A stretch of DNA of 64,000 bases from Arthrobacter ramosus (GCF_039535095.1 NZ_BAAAWN010000001.1:3906001-3970000), one strand, 5' to 3'. Positions 8,383 through 17,618 are shown, numbered from the stretch's first letter. Program-made: numbers and translations. The notes: generated by a model from the sequence alone, not told the origin.

Positions 8383-9312
8383 TTACTCCGATACTTTCGC
8401 AGGTGTCTTCAGCAGCTCTGTCGTCTTCAAGAGCGAGGCGGCGGTGGCCACGGCTCCGGCAACATCCCCGTCGGCCGGATACAGAAGGGTCCGTCCCACA
8501 GTCAATCCTTGGACTCCGGGCAGGGCAAGCGCTGCCTGCCAGCTGGCGAAGACCTCATCCTGGCCCGCATCCGGATCTCCGCCCAACAGGACCGTGGGCA
8601 GCGTGGTGGCGGCCATGACGCGTTCCATCTCCGCCACGACCGGGAGCTTCATCCAGGTGTAGGCGCTCGTGGAACCCAGGCCCTGCGCAATCGCGACCGA
8701 CTTGATCACGGCGTCCGGGGAAAGATCGTTGCGGACCTTGCCGTTCGCCTCACGGACGGACAGAAAAGGCTCCACCATCGCGATGAGCTTGCGCGCGGCG
8801 AGGGAGTCTACGGCTTTGGCTGTGGCTTCCAGGATCGACGCCGTGTCCGGGTCCCCGAGGCAGATCCGGGTGAGCATCTTCCCGCCATCGGCACCGAGGG
8901 CGTCCAGGGCGGCTGCGGTGTGGCCCGTGAAGCGGTCATCGATTTCGTTGACCAGCCCGGCGAGGCCGCCGCGGTTCATCGAGCCGAAAACAAGCTTGAC
9001 CTCAAGGGCGCCGAGCAGGAGCAGATCGTCCATGATGTCCGGCGAGGCCAGGACACCGTCGACGGCGGGATTCGCCAAAGCGATCTGCAGCCGGTCCAAA
9101 AGATCGCGGCGGTCCGCCATGGCCACCGGGTCCGAACCGACGCTCAGGGCGCCGCGGGCCGGGTGGTCGGCGGCCACGATGAAGTTCTGGGTCCCGTACT
9201 TCAGGCCCGGGTGGCGGCGACGTGCGGCAGCGGCGCGGGCAACGGCGTCGGGATCTTCAAGCCGGATGGCACTGAGGTGCTCGTAACGGCGGGGGTCATC
9301 ATTGAAGCTCAA
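8383..9312 (-). CDS. Cgl0159-like (beta/alpha)8 aldolase-fold protein of the inositol operon
   Basis: A 309-residue TIM-barrel protein resembling the Cgl0159/deoxyribose-phosphate aldolase-like proteins of actinobacterial inositol clusters. It may cleave 2-deoxy-5-keto-gluconate 6-phosphate, the IolJ step, but this is inferred from position. Visible segments include NFIVAADHPARGAL, ICLGDPDTASI, AYTWMKLPVV and TVLLGGDPDAGQDEV. The start is TTG at 9312: GAAGGAG lies seven bases upstream and the start overlaps the iolC stop as TTGA. A longer frame exists upstream but lies inside iolC. Confidence 0.75.
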   Translation of the reverse strand: MSFNDDPRRYEHLSAIRLEDPDAVARAAAARRRHPGLKYGTQNFIVAADHPARGALSVGSDPVAMADRRDLLDRLQIALANPAVDGVLASPDIMDDLLLLGALEVKLVFGSMNRGGLAGLVNEIDDRFTGHTAAALDALGADGGKMLTRICLGDPDTASILEATAKAVDSLAARKLIAMVEPFLSVREANGKVRNDLSPDAVIKSVAIAQGLGSTSAYTWMKLPVVAEMERVMAATTLPTVLLGGDPDAGQDEVFASWQAALALPGVQGLTVGRTLLYPADGDVAGAVATAASLLKTTELLKTPAKVSE

Positions 9313-10343
9313 CGTGTTGCTCCTTCGGAAACTGCTGCGTGGGAAGCTGCTGCCTCGGTGCCGGCGGCGCCGGCCGGGGTCAGGCGGCCGCGTTCGGCGA
9401 GCAACGAGGTGACTTCCTCCGGCGTCGGCATCGCGTCGGCGCAGGAGACGCGGGAGGCGACGATCGCGCCTGCGGCATTGGCGTAGTCCAGGATCTGGGC
9501 CAAAGGCCAGCCGGACAGCAGGCCGTGGCAGAAGGCGCCGCCGAAGGAGTCGCCGGCGCCCAGGCCGTTGACGGTCTCGACGGGAACAGGAGCAGAGACA
9601 ACGCGTTCGGTGCGGGTCTTGGCCATGACACCTTCGGGGCCGAGCTTGACGACGGCGATCTCGACGCCGGCGGCCAGGAGGCGGTCGGCCTGCTCGTCCG
9701 GGGTTCCCTCGCCTACTGCGACGGCACATTCCTTGTCATTGCCGATGGCCACCGTGACGTGCGGGAGGATCTTGGCGACCTCTGCCCGGGCCTCATCCTC
9801 GGACGCCCAGAACATGGGGCGGTAGTCCAGGTCCAGGATGGTGTACTGGCCCTCGCCCAGTCCGGTGCGGGGCCGGGCTTCGTGCGCCGCGAGGTGGGCG
9901 GAACGGCTGGGCTCCTGGCAGAGACCGGTCACGGTGGACCAGAAGATGCCGGCGCCCTTGATGGCCTCCAGGTCGAGTTCCTCAGCCTTGATCTGCAGGT
10001 CCGGCGCCGTCGGGAAACGGCCGTAGAAGTACAACGGGAAGTCGTGCGGAGGCTGGATAGCGCAGAACGTGGCCGGGGTCTGAAGGCCCGGCACCGGGGT
10101 GACGAATGCGTCGTCGACCTTGAACTTGCGCAGCTCGCGGTGCAGGTAGATGCCGAAGGGGTCATCACCCGTTCGCGTAATCACGCCGGATCGGCGGCCG
10201 TGGCGGGCGGCGGCAACAGCCACGTTGGACGGCGAGCCGCCAAGATACTTGCCGAAGGACTGCACGTCCTCCAGTCCCACACCGATGTCGTTCGGGTAGA
10301 TATCAACGCTGATGCGCCCGATGGTGAGCAGTTCGTGGGTCAC
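9309..10343 (-). CDS. iolC: 5-dehydro-2-deoxygluconokinase, IolC (PfkB family)
   Basis: A ribokinase-like sugar kinase, first gene of the iol operon, phosphorylating 2-deoxy-5-keto-gluconate. The N-terminal substrate signature is FGKYLGGSPSNVAVAAARHG, and the C-terminal anion-hole and catalytic motif is NGLGAGDSFGGAF, including the Asp base. I chose GTG at 10343 (344 residues), where the domain begins with THELLTIGRISVD. No ideal ribosome site serves it (AAAGG lies 12 bases away), and in-frame starts exist further upstream. The stop overlaps the next start as TTGA. An operator-like site lies about 126 bp upstream. Confidence 0.88.
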   Translation of the reverse strand: MTHELLTIGRISVDIYPNDIGVGLEDVQSFGKYLGGSPSNVAVAAARHGRRSGVITRTGDDPFGIYLHRELRKFKVDDAFVTPVPGLQTPATFCAIQPPHDFPLYFYGRFPTAPDLQIKAEELDLEAIKGAGIFWSTVTGLCQEPSRSAHLAAHEARPRTGLGEGQYTILDLDYRPMFWASEDEARAEVAKILPHVTVAIGNDKECAVAVGEGTPDEQADRLLAAGVEIAVVKLGPEGVMAKTRTERVVSAPVPVETVNGLGAGDSFGGAFCHGLLSGWPLAQILDYANAAGAIVASRVSCADAMPTPEEVTSLLAERGRLTPAGAAGTEAAASHAAVSEGATR

Positions 10344-10438
10344 GGTGATCGCGGACCTTTCTGTAGTGAACTCTTCTTGCGGGACGGTGAGAGCTCCGGT
10401 GCTTTTGCCGGCCCGCAGTGAGCGGGGCCACAACCACT

Positions 10439-10467
10439 ACTTTGCACCAGAATTCATGTCCTGTCAA
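10439..10467 (-). promoter_or_regulatory. Candidate promoter of the iol operon
   Basis: Reading leftward, a perfect TTGACA (complement of 10462-10467) is followed after 17 bases by CAAAGT (complement of 10439-10444), a weak -10. It lies directly downstream of the operator-like site at 10469. The spacing is right, but the -10 matches the consensus at only three positions. Confidence 0.35.
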
Positions 10468-10468
10468 A

Positions 10469-10496
10469 GGTTTGTACTGACATATTTACAACGAAA
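10469..10496. promoter_or_regulatory. Operator-like site upstream of iolC
   Basis: Contains GGTTTGTACTGACATA then TTTACAACGAAA. It aligns with the site at 10974-11001 without gaps over 28 bases, differing at only a few positions. It shows partial dyad symmetry (TTTGT facing ACAA). Its place next to a TTGACA suggests a repressor site for an inositol regulator not encoded in this window. Confidence 0.6.
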
Positions 10497-10553
10497 CGTA
10501 ATGGCCTAAACCACGCGGTGAGTTAGGCTTGAATCCGCCCCGAAACACCGGAC

Positions 10554-10958
10554 TTACCGTGCGGGAACGGCAAGCTCGCCAGTGACATACTGGGCGCGGC
10601 CAAAGCCGAAGGACCAGTCATCGGCACTGTTTTCCACATACCCAAGGAAGACATCCTCACCGGCGACACCTATCTCGCCGAGCCCGGCGGCGATGGCGGC
10701 GAACAGGGACTGCTTGGCTTCGCGACTCCGCCCGCCCTGGGTGAATATCTGGATCATGACCACGCCGGTACTTCGTTCGAAACCGAGGCCGGCATCCTGC
10801 GCAACAATCTGGCCTGCGGGATGCTCAGTGATGATGTGGAAGTAGTCACGCTCGGGGATGCCGTACTCGGCGAGGATGGCATCGTGGATTCGCTTGCTAA
10901 GGTCACCGAGCTGCCCTGGTGTGCGGCCTTCGTTGACATCAATGCGGACGAGGGGCAT
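10554..10958 (-). CDS. Tautomerase superfamily protein
   Basis: A 134-residue member of the 4-oxalocrotonate tautomerase/MIF superfamily. These use the N-terminal proline, exposed after removal of Met, as catalytic base. The ATG at 10958 gives MPLVRIDVNEG and has AAGGAG five bases upstream; a start ten codons further up would bury the proline, so it is rejected. The sequence continues with a DLSKRIHDAI helix and a second half typical of long two-motif tautomerases. It transcribes towards the iol operon and has an iolC-like operator at its start, so it may be part of the same regulon. Confidence 0.8.
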   Translation of the reverse strand: MPLVRIDVNEGRTPGQLGDLSKRIHDAILAEYGIPERDYFHIITEHPAGQIVAQDAGLGFERSTGVVMIQIFTQGGRSREAKQSLFAAIAAGLGEIGVAGEDVFLGYVENSADDWSFGFGRAQYVTGELAVPAR

Positions 10959-10973
10959 CTGCTCTCCTTGAAT

Positions 10974-11001
10974 AGTTTGTCCTGACATACTAACAAACTA
11001 T
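10974..11001. promoter_or_regulatory. Operator-like site upstream of the tautomerase gene
   Basis: Contains AGTTTGTCCTGACATA then CTAACAAACTAT, with a clear dyad: ATAGTTTGT (10972-10980) faces ACAAACTAT (10993-11001) across 12 bases. It matches the site at 10469-10496. It ends 15 bases before the start codon, so a bound protein would block transcription or its initiation. Confidence 0.6.
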
Positions 11002-11046
11002 CGAATCGCATCACAAGAGGGCGGCCCTGACGCCCCTCCCACATGG

Positions 11047-11203
11047 ACGCTCGCTCACATATATGGCCTTAACCACCAACGCTCGCTCACCTATCCGGCT
11101 TTAACCGCCAACGCTCGCTCACAAGATGTGAGCGAGCGTCGGGCCAAAAGCCTTCAAAGGTGAGCGAGCGTTTGTGAAAAGGCCGCCAAAGGTGAGCGAG
11201 CGT
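11047..11203. repeat. Mirror-image array of six 12-bp units
   Basis: ACGCTCGCTCAC occurs at 11047, 11079 and 11111, exactly 32 bp apart. Its reverse complement GTGAGCGAGCGT occurs at 11128, 11160 and 11192, again 32 bp apart. The two central units form a perfect 12-bp hairpin around AAGAT. The 20-bp spacers share a GGC(C/T)TT core but are otherwise different. This fills most of the 404-bp gap between the tautomerase and sucD and contains no gene. Confidence 0.9.
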
Positions 11204-11249
11204 TTGTCGTGGCAACGCCCGCCCGGCCGTCCAACAGTTAAACAACGAC

Positions 11250-11286
11250 GGCGCCCGTCACCTTCACGTGGAAGGTGACGGGCGCC
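11250..11286 (-). terminator. Strong hairpin terminator after sucCD
   Basis: A perfect 16-bp stem (GGCGCCCGTCACCTTC with its complement) closes ACGTG. On the minus strand it is followed by the T-rich CGTCGTTGTTT. It lies about 77 bp after the sucD stop. Confidence 0.75.
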
Positions 11287-11362
11287 ATCCCCAGACGCTC
11301 CCACCGCTCGCAAGCTCGCGGCGGGTCCCTCGCGTCCGTGGGCCCTGATTTGGTGTTGTGTC

Positions 11363-12265
11363 CTAGAGGGTTGCGAAGACCTCGCGGAGGAGCTTGGCGG
11401 TCTCGGACGGCGTCTTGCCGACCTTCACGCCCGCAGCTTCGAGAGCTTCCTTCTTGGCCTGTGCCGTACCCGCGGAACCGGAAACGATGGCGCCTGCGTG
11501 GCCCATGGTCTTGCCCTCGGGGGCGGTGAAGCCTGCAACGTAGCCGACAACCGGCTTGGTGACGTTGGCCTTGATGAAGTCGGCTGCGCGCTCTTCGGCG
11601 TCGCCACCGATTTCGCCGATCATGACGATGGCCTTGGTCTCCGGGTCAGCCTCGAACGCAGCCAGGGCGTCGATGTGCGTGGTACCGATGACGGGGTCGC
11701 CACCGATGCCGATGGCGGTGGAGAAGCCTAGGTCGCGCAGTTCGTACATCATCTGGTAGGTCAAGGTACCGGACTTGGAGACCAAGCCGATGGGGCCCTT
11801 GCCCGTGATGTTTGCCGGGGTGATGCCAACCAGGGCTTCGCCCGGGGTGATGATGCCGGGGCAGTTCGGCCCGATGATGCGGGTGATCTGCTTGCCGTCA
11901 GTGTCCACCGTGGCCTGTGCGAGTGCCCAGAACTCGGCGGAGTCCTGAACCGGCACGCCTTCGGTGATGACAACAACCAGGCCGATGCCTGCTTCGATGG
12001 CTTCGACGACGGCGGACTTGGTGAATGCCGGCGGAACGAAGACGATCGAGACGTCGGCGCCGGTCTCCGCAATGGCTTCCTTGACAGTGCCGAAGACGGT
12101 GATTTCTTTGTCGCCGTGCAGCACGGTGGTGCCGGCCTTACGGGCGTTGACGCCACCGACGATGTTGGTGCCGGCCTTGAGCATCAGGGCGGTGTGTTTG
12201 GTGCCTTCGCCGCCGGTGATGCCCTGGACGATGACCTTGGAGTCCTTGTTCAGATAAATAGACAT
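11363..12265 (-). CDS. sucD: Succinate-CoA ligase, alpha subunit
   Basis: Alpha subunit (300 residues) of succinyl-CoA synthetase, the substrate-level phosphorylation step of the TCA cycle. The CoA-binding Rossmann domain starts with [11 protein letters not shown]. The phosphohistidine is His256 in [19 protein letters not shown] and [10 protein letters not shown] are also standard. The length is normal. It follows sucC by 12 bp, with AAAGGGACC before the ATG. Confidence 0.97.
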   Translation of the reverse strand: MSIYLNKDSKVIVQGITGGEGTKHTALMLKAGTNIVGGVNARKAGTTVLHGDKEITVFGTVKEAIAETGADVSIVFVPPAFTKSAVVEAIEAGIGLVVVITEGVPVQDSAEFWALAQATVDTDGKQITRIIGPNCPGIITPGEALVGITPANITGKGPIGLVSKSGTLTYQMMYELRDLGFSTAIGIGGDPVIGTTHIDALAAFEADPETKAIVMIGEIGGDAEERAADFIKANVTKPVVGYVAGFTAPEGKTMGHAGAIVSGSAGTAQAKKEALEAAGVKVGKTPSETAKLLREVFATL

Positions 12266-12277
12266 TGTGAGGTCCCT

Positions 12278-13447
12278 TTACTTCGCTGCGTTGGCGAGCT
12301 CGGCGGCCTTGTCGGCGCCCTCGTCCATGGTGGCTGCCAGGGTAACCAGCGGGTGGTTGGCCTCGGCCAGGATGCGGCGGCCCTCTTCGACATTGTTGCC
12401 ATCGAGACGGACAACCAACGGCTTGTTGGCATGGACACCAAGCTCGGCCAGTGCACCGACGATGCCCTTTGCCACGGCGTCACACGCGGTGATGCCGCCG
12501 AAGACGTTCACGAAAACGCTCTTGACCTGCTCGTCACCGAGGATGACGTCCAGGCCGGCGGCCATGACCTCAGCGGAGGCTCCACCGCCGATGTCCAGGA
12601 AGTTGGCCGGCTTGACGTTGCCGTGGTTTTCGCCTGCGTAAGCCACGACGTCGAGGGTGGACATCACAAGACCGGCGCCGTTGCCGATGATGCCAACCGA
12701 GCCGTCAAGCTTCACGTAGTTGAGGTCCTGCGCCTTGGCCTTGGCCTCGAGCGGGTCAGCCGCGTCCTTGTCCTCAAGGTGAGCGTGCTTGGGGTGGCGG
12801 AAGCCGGCGTTCTCGTCCAGCGAGACCTTGCCGTCAAGGGCAACGATGTCGCCAGCGCCGGTCTTGACCAAGGGGTTGACCTCAACAAGGGTTGCGTCTT
12901 CCTTCTTGAAGACGTCCCAGAGCTTCAGGATGACGGAAGCAACCTTGCCACGCAGTTCCTCGGGGAAACCAGCAGCGGCAACGATTTCGTCGGCCTTGGC
13001 CTGGTCGATTCCGACGGCGGGATCGATGGCGACCTTGGCGAGTGCCTCGGGGCGCTCAACAGCAAGCTGCTCGATTTCCATGCCACCTTCAACCGAGCAC
13101 ATGGCCAGGTAGTTGCGGTTGGCCCGGTCCAGCAGGACGGAGAAGTAGTATTCCTCAGCAATGTCGGCGCCTTGGGCGATCATGACCTTGTTGACGGTGT
13201 GGCCCTTGATGTCCATGCCAAGGATGTTGGTGGCGTGCTCAAGCGCTTCGTCAGCGGACTTTGCGACCTTGACACCGCCAGCCTTGCCACGGCCACCGAC
13301 CTTTACCTGCGCCTTGACGACGGTCACGCCGCCGATGTTCTCGGCAGCAGCCTTTGCTTCTTCAGGAGTGTGCGCCACGATGCCGGCGAGCACGGGTACA
13401 CCGTGCGCTTCGAACATATCGCGCGCCTGATATTCAAACAGGTCCAC
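12278..13447 (-). CDS. sucC: Succinate-CoA ligase, beta subunit
   Basis: Beta subunit (389 residues) carrying the nucleotide site and forming the complex with SucD. It opens with [19 protein letters not shown]. The ATP-grasp segment [18 protein letters not shown] and the C-terminal [11 protein letters not shown] and VFVNVFGGI are diagnostic. The start is GTG, with AAGGA upstream. First gene of the sucCD pair, transcribed leftward. Confidence 0.97.
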   Translation of the reverse strand: MDLFEYQARDMFEAHGVPVLAGIVAHTPEEAKAAAENIGGVTVVKAQVKVGGRGKAGGVKVAKSADEALEHATNILGMDIKGHTVNKVMIAQGADIAEEYYFSVLLDRANRNYLAMCSVEGGMEIEQLAVERPEALAKVAIDPAVGIDQAKADEIVAAAGFPEELRGKVASVILKLWDVFKKEDATLVEVNPLVKTGAGDIVALDGKVSLDENAGFRHPKHAHLEDKDAADPLEAKAKAQDLNYVKLDGSVGIIGNGAGLVMSTLDVVAYAGENHGNVKPANFLDIGGGASAEVMAAGLDVILGDEQVKSVFVNVFGGITACDAVAKGIVGALAELGVHANKPLVVRLDGNNVEEGRRILAEANHPLVTLAATMDEGADKAAELANAAK

Positions 13448-13731
13448 GGTTTAGTGTCCTTCTACGTCGAAGTAGTTTCTGTACAGCCGGAAACCACGGT
13501 GACCGCGAAAACCGGCTGCGGATAGGTGCGCATCGAACGGCCGCCAGGCAGCCGGTCACATTGCGCAAGTTCCTCTCGAACTTTAGCCCCCCGGGGAGGC
13601 CAGCCTGTTCTACAGTACCCGTTAAGTGAGTAAGCACACACTTCTATCGACCGTAGAAAAACCGCTATATGACGCGGTTTTCCGGCGCGTCCAGGCACCG
13701 TCATGCCAGGACGGCAGGCCGCCCGGAGCCG
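13448..13731. other. Intergenic region between pcrA and sucC
   Basis: A 284-bp gap without a gene. It must carry the sucCD promoter. An inverted repeat AAGTTC-CTCTC-GAACTT lies at 13567-13583, about 120 bp before the sucC start, and could be an operator. A hairpin at 13658-13681 near the pcrA end is listed separately. I could not pick a convincing -35/-10 pair. Confidence 0.5.
13658..13681 (-). terminator. Terminator after pcrA
   Basis: AAAACCGC and GCGGTTTT pair around an eight-base loop. On the minus strand the second arm ends in a T run (GCGGTTTTTC). It lies about 50 bp after the pcrA stop. Confidence 0.65.
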
Positions 13732-16263
13732 CTAGGAATCCAGTTTGGTCAGCGGCGCGTAACGCAACAGCAGCCGTTTCTCCCCGACGTCGAACTTCAC
13801 CTTCGCCACGGTCTTGTCTCCGGCGCCTTCGATGCCGATCACGGTGCCGTTGCCGAAGCTCGTGTGGTTCACTTTGTCCCCCACGACGACGGCGACCACT
13901 TCCTTTTGCGGCTGGACACGGCTGCGTACGACGGCGGCCGGCACGTCGGCGTTGAAGCCCGCCGTCGCGCTGGCGGCAGCCCCGCGCGACGTTCCGGCGC
14001 CCCAGAAGGATCCGCCGTAACGCCCGGAACCGATAGGGGCGTTGCCCCAGCCGCTCACTTGGCGGGAGGTGCCTTCGCGCTTCCACTCCACGAGACCCGT
14101 GGGGATTTCCTCAAGGAATTGGCTGGCGGGGTTGTATTGGCTCTGGCCCCACATGCTGCGGACCTCCGAACGGGTCACGTAGAGGCGCTTCCGTGCACGG
14201 GTGAGGCCCACATAGGCCAGGCGACGCTCTTCTGCCAGTTCCTTTGGATCCGTCGCGGAACGCTGATGCGGGAACAGCCCGTGTTCCATGCCGGTCAGGA
14301 AGACTACAGGGAATTCCAGGCCCTTGGCCGTGTGGAGGGTCATGAGGGTGACCACGCCCATCCGCTTGGCTTCTGCCACGGCGGCGGCAGCGTCCTCGGA
14401 GGTTCCCTCCGGAGCGTCCGGGATCTGGTCGGCATCGGCTACGAGGGAGACTTGCTCCAGGAACTCACCCAGCGAGCCTTCGGGGTTGTCGCGCTCGTAT
14501 TCCCGGACCACCGCCACCAATTCGGCGAGGTTTTCCACGCGGGATTCGTCTTGCGGATCGGTGCTGGCGCGGAGCCCGGCAAGGTAACCGGTCTGTTCCA
14601 GGACAGCTTCCAAAGCTGCTGCGGCCCCGGAACCTGAGGCCACTTCGGCCAGGTCATCCAGGAGTTTCACGAAGCCCAGGACCGCGTTCACGGAGCGGGT
14701 GGCCATCCCGGGAGCCTGGTCGGCTTTGCGTGCCGCAGTCATGAACGACGTCCGTTCGCGTTCGGCGAGCGCCGCCACGGCACCTTCGGCACGATCGCCG
14801 ATTCCCCGCTTGGGTTCGTTGAGGACGCGACGCAAATTGACGTCGTCGTCCGCGTTCACCAGGACGCGAAGGTACGCGAGGGCGTCCTTGATTTCCTTGC
14901 GCTCGTAGAAGCGGGTGCCACCCACCACTTTGTACGGCAGGCCGACGCGGACGAGGACGTCTTCAATGGAGCGGGACTGGGCGTTGGTGCGGTAGAAAAT
15001 GGCGACGTCGCCGGGACGCAGGCCTTCCTCGTCCTGGAGCCGGTCGATTTCCTTGGCGATGAACTGGGCTTCGTCGTGCTCGTTCTCCCCCACGTAGCCG
15101 ATGATCTTCTCGCCGTCGCCCTCGGCCGTCCAGAGTTTCTTGTCCGGGCGGTTGGGGTTGCGCGAAATAACGGAGTTCGCCGCGCTCAGGATGTTCTGGG
15201 TGGAACGGTAGTTCTGCTCCAACTTGATCGTGCGGGCCTCCGGGTAGTCCTTCTCGAATTCGACGATGTTGCGGATGTCCGCACCACGGAAGGCGTAGAT
15301 GGATTGGTCGGAGTCGCCGACGACGGTCAGCTCGCTTGCCTGGGGACCCTCGCCGACGATTTCGCGGACCAATGCGTACTGGGCGTGGTTGGTGTCCTGG
15401 TATTCGTCCACGAGGACGTGACGGAATCGACGCCGGTAGGACTCTGCGAGCGCGGGGAAGGCCCGGAACATGTAGACGGTCTGCGCGATGAGGTCATCGA
15501 AGTCCATGGCATTGGCCTGGCGCAAGCGCTGCGTGTAGCCCTTGAAGACCTCGGCGACGGCCTGTTCGAAGGGTTCGTTGTAGTTGGCGCTCGACGCAAA
15601 CGCGTCGTCGTCGATGAGCTCGTTCTTGAGGGCCGAGATCTTGTGCTGGATGGCTTTGGGCGCAAACTTCTTGGGGTCCAGGTCCAGGTTCTTCGCTACG
15701 AGAGTGATGAGCCGCAAGGAGTCGGCGGAGTCGTAGATGGAGAAGTTGGACTTCAACCCCACGTTTGTGGCTTCGCGCCGCAGGATGCGCACGCAGGAGG
15801 AGTGGAACGTGGAGATCCACATGGACTTGGCGCGGGCACCCACCAGGGCCTCGATGCGTTCCCGCATTTCCGCGGCCGCCTTGTTGGTGAAGGTGATGGC
15901 CAGGATCTCGCCGTGGTGGGCCCGTCTGGTGGCAATCAGGTACGCAATGCGGTTAGACAGCACGCGCGTTTTGCCCGAACCCGCTCCGGCCACGATCAGC
16001 AAGGGGCCGCCGGCATGTTTGACCGCTTCCTCCTGCTGGGGGTTCAACCCTTCGAGCAATGCCTCCGCAGACGGCAAGCCCGAGTGGCCCCGGTCTTGCC
16101 CACCGCCGAGCGTGCCACCCCAGGACGCACCCCCACCGGGCGCAGAGTCGCCAGGCGCAGCGCCGCTTCCGGCGCGTGAAAGCATGGCCGGAGCGGCCTT
16201 GGTGGCAGCTGTGCTTGCAGCTTTGAAGGGGCCATCCGCGTACGGGTCAAACAACATATCCAT
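13732..16263 (-). CDS. pcrA: ATP-dependent DNA helicase PcrA/UvrD
   Basis: A superfamily 1A 3'-5' helicase for repair and replication restart. Visible motifs are the Q-motif region LEGLNPQQEEAVKH, Walker A VAGAGSGKTRVLSNR, motif II VDEYQDTN, motif III VGDSDQSIYAFRGAD, motif IV EQNYRST and motifs V-VI LMTLHTAKGLEFPVVFL and AYVGLTRARKRLY. I chose ATG at 16263 (843 residues, MDMLFDPYADGPF), the usual actinobacterial start; a TTG at 16332 would add 23 residues. The N-terminal 80 residues are a low-complexity linker. A C-terminal tail with HTSFGNGTVIGIEG is a Tudor-like domain of PcrA. Confidence 0.95.
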   Translation of the reverse strand: MDMLFDPYADGPFKAASTAATKAAPAMLSRAGSGAAPGDSAPGGGASWGGTLGGGQDRGHSGLPSAEALLEGLNPQQEEAVKHAGGPLLIVAGAGSGKTRVLSNRIAYLIATRRAHHGEILAITFTNKAAAEMRERIEALVGARAKSMWISTFHSSCVRILRREATNVGLKSNFSIYDSADSLRLITLVAKNLDLDPKKFAPKAIQHKISALKNELIDDDAFASSANYNEPFEQAVAEVFKGYTQRLRQANAMDFDDLIAQTVYMFRAFPALAESYRRRFRHVLVDEYQDTNHAQYALVREIVGEGPQASELTVVGDSDQSIYAFRGADIRNIVEFEKDYPEARTIKLEQNYRSTQNILSAANSVISRNPNRPDKKLWTAEGDGEKIIGYVGENEHDEAQFIAKEIDRLQDEEGLRPGDVAIFYRTNAQSRSIEDVLVRVGLPYKVVGGTRFYERKEIKDALAYLRVLVNADDDVNLRRVLNEPKRGIGDRAEGAVAALAERERTSFMTAARKADQAPGMATRSVNAVLGFVKLLDDLAEVASGSGAAAALEAVLEQTGYLAGLRASTDPQDESRVENLAELVAVVREYERDNPEGSLGEFLEQVSLVADADQIPDAPEGTSEDAAAAVAEAKRMGVVTLMTLHTAKGLEFPVVFLTGMEHGLFPHQRSATDPKELAEERRLAYVGLTRARKRLYVTRSEVRSMWGQSQYNPASQFLEEIPTGLVEWKREGTSRQVSGWGNAPIGSGRYGGSFWGAGTSRGAAASATAGFNADVPAAVVRSRVQPQKEVVAVVVGDKVNHTSFGNGTVIGIEGAGDKTVAKVKFDVGEKRLLLRYAPLTKLDS

Positions 16264-16436
16264 GGTGTTTACCAGTCTAGGCGGTGGCCCTGACACCGGA
16301 GGACCCGCATGATCTTCCTCGGTATCCGTCAAATACCGGCTCAGGCGGGAAATACCGCGGTTGCGAAGCTCTCTCCCAATTATGCTTCTTGGAAGCTACA
16401 AGTTCGCTGGCTCAGGGACACATCCGAAGGAACGGC

Positions 16437-17618
16437 ATGCGGGGAAAACGAGGGGTTTGGACTACGCGCCGCCCCGGCGTGGTGTCGAAATACGGAACCC
16501 TCCTGGGGTTGTGCATCACCACTTCCTCAAGCTTCTTCCTGGCTGCGGCCAAGCGGCTCGAGCCGTGGGAATTCGTGGGCGCCTACCTTGTCCTTGCCGT
16601 GGTCCTCGCCTGCTTCGCACTGATGCTCCACTCGGATGCGTGGCCACAGCGACTGGCGGTTCTGCTCGGGCTGATCCTGCTCGCGGAACTGTTGGGCTCC
16701 GAACAACGCGACGAGTTCAATCCCGTTTTCCTCGCTTACGCCCTGGTCCTTTCGGCAAGTTCCGTCCTTGTCCTCTCGATGCGCAAAACCTGGCGCTCAA
16801 TCCTGTTCACATCCTTCGCGTTCCTTCTCGTCCTGGGCTACACGCTTCTCTCCGCTTCGGCGGTGGGCGTCCGTCCCGCGAGCGCTTTCATACTGGCGGC
16901 GACCTGGATCATCACCTTGGCGATGCGGCTTGGCGGACCGCGGGCTTTGGCCCTGTATTGGGGAGATTTCGCAGTGCGCCAGGAATCCGTGGCAGCCAAC
17001 ATCGTGGCACAGAACCGGCGCAGCTCCGTGGCCTGGAACACGAGGCATTTGCACGACACCGCCTTGCGCACCCTCACCGTGATCGGCCGCCAAGGCGCCG
17101 GGCTCTCCTCGAAGGAACTGGGCGAAATGCTCGACGCCGGCACCTCCTTGGGAACGACGGCCCGACCGCGACCCGCGCTGCCAAGATGGACCGGCGTCGA
17201 CTTTGGCGCTTCGCCACCCCCCGAGGCACCGGAACCCGGCGACCTCGCCGTTCGGCTGCGGCGGATCGCCGAGAAACGGGCACGGGACGGCTTCAGCGTG
17301 GAGATCCACGGGATGTCCGGACCGCTGACCGAACCTGTCCAGGCCGCCTTGCTGGCAGCAGTGGATGAATGCATCCTGAACGCCGACAGGCACGCCGGCG
17401 CAGGACATGTGGATGTCCTTCTCTCCAGGACCTCGGATCACTTATCAGTAGTAGTCAGCGATTCCGGTTGTGGATTTGACCCTTCGAAGCTCCCCGCCGA
17501 CAGGCTGGGCGTCAAGGAATCCGTCCTCGCCCGGATGCGCGATGCCGGTGGACACGCACAGGTCTTTTCCGCGCCTGGACGGGGCACCACGATCCTGCTC
17601 GAAGCGGCGGCCGCATGA
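16437..17618 (+). CDS. Membrane sensor histidine kinase, NarL/HisKA_3 type
   Basis: A 393-residue sensor kinase. About six hydrophobic segments fill residues 15-170. The dimerisation box is RHLHDTALRTLTVIGR, with His206 as the likely phosphorylation site. A HATPase_c domain follows: N-box ECILNADRHAGAGHV, G1 SDSGCGFD and G2 GGHAQVFSAPGRGTT. The ATG at 16437 is chosen because GAAGGA stands five bases upstream; a longer frame upstream lacks a ribosome site. Its stop overlaps the next start as ATGA. It is divergent from pcrA. The signal sensed is unknown. Confidence 0.8.
   Translation: MRGKRGVWTTRRPGVVSKYGTLLGLCITTSSSFFLAAAKRLEPWEFVGAYLVLAVVLACFALMLHSDAWPQRLAVLLGLILLAELLGSEQRDEFNPVFLAYALVLSASSVLVLSMRKTWRSILFTSFAFLLVLGYTLLSASAVGVRPASAFILAATWIITLAMRLGGPRALALYWGDFAVRQESVAANIVAQNRRSSVAWNTRHLHDTALRTLTVIGRQGAGLSSKELGEMLDAGTSLGTTARPRPALPRWTGVDFGASPPPEAPEPGDLAVRLRRIAEKRARDGFSVEIHGMSGPLTEPVQAALLAAVDECILNADRHAGAGHVDVLLSRTSDHLSVVVSDSGCGFDPSKLPADRLGVKESVLARMRDAGGHAQVFSAPGRGTTILLEAAAA

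Noticed and set aside
11047..11203. CRISPR array
   Set aside because: Units are 12 bp and half are inverted; spacers are related to each other, and there are no cas genes.
12116..13525. 469-codon open frame on the plus strand
   Set aside because: It is antisense to sucC and sucD, whose families are certain; it shows no family similarity.
15076..16179. 367-codon open frame on the plus strand
   Set aside because: Antisense to pcrA, which has all helicase motifs.
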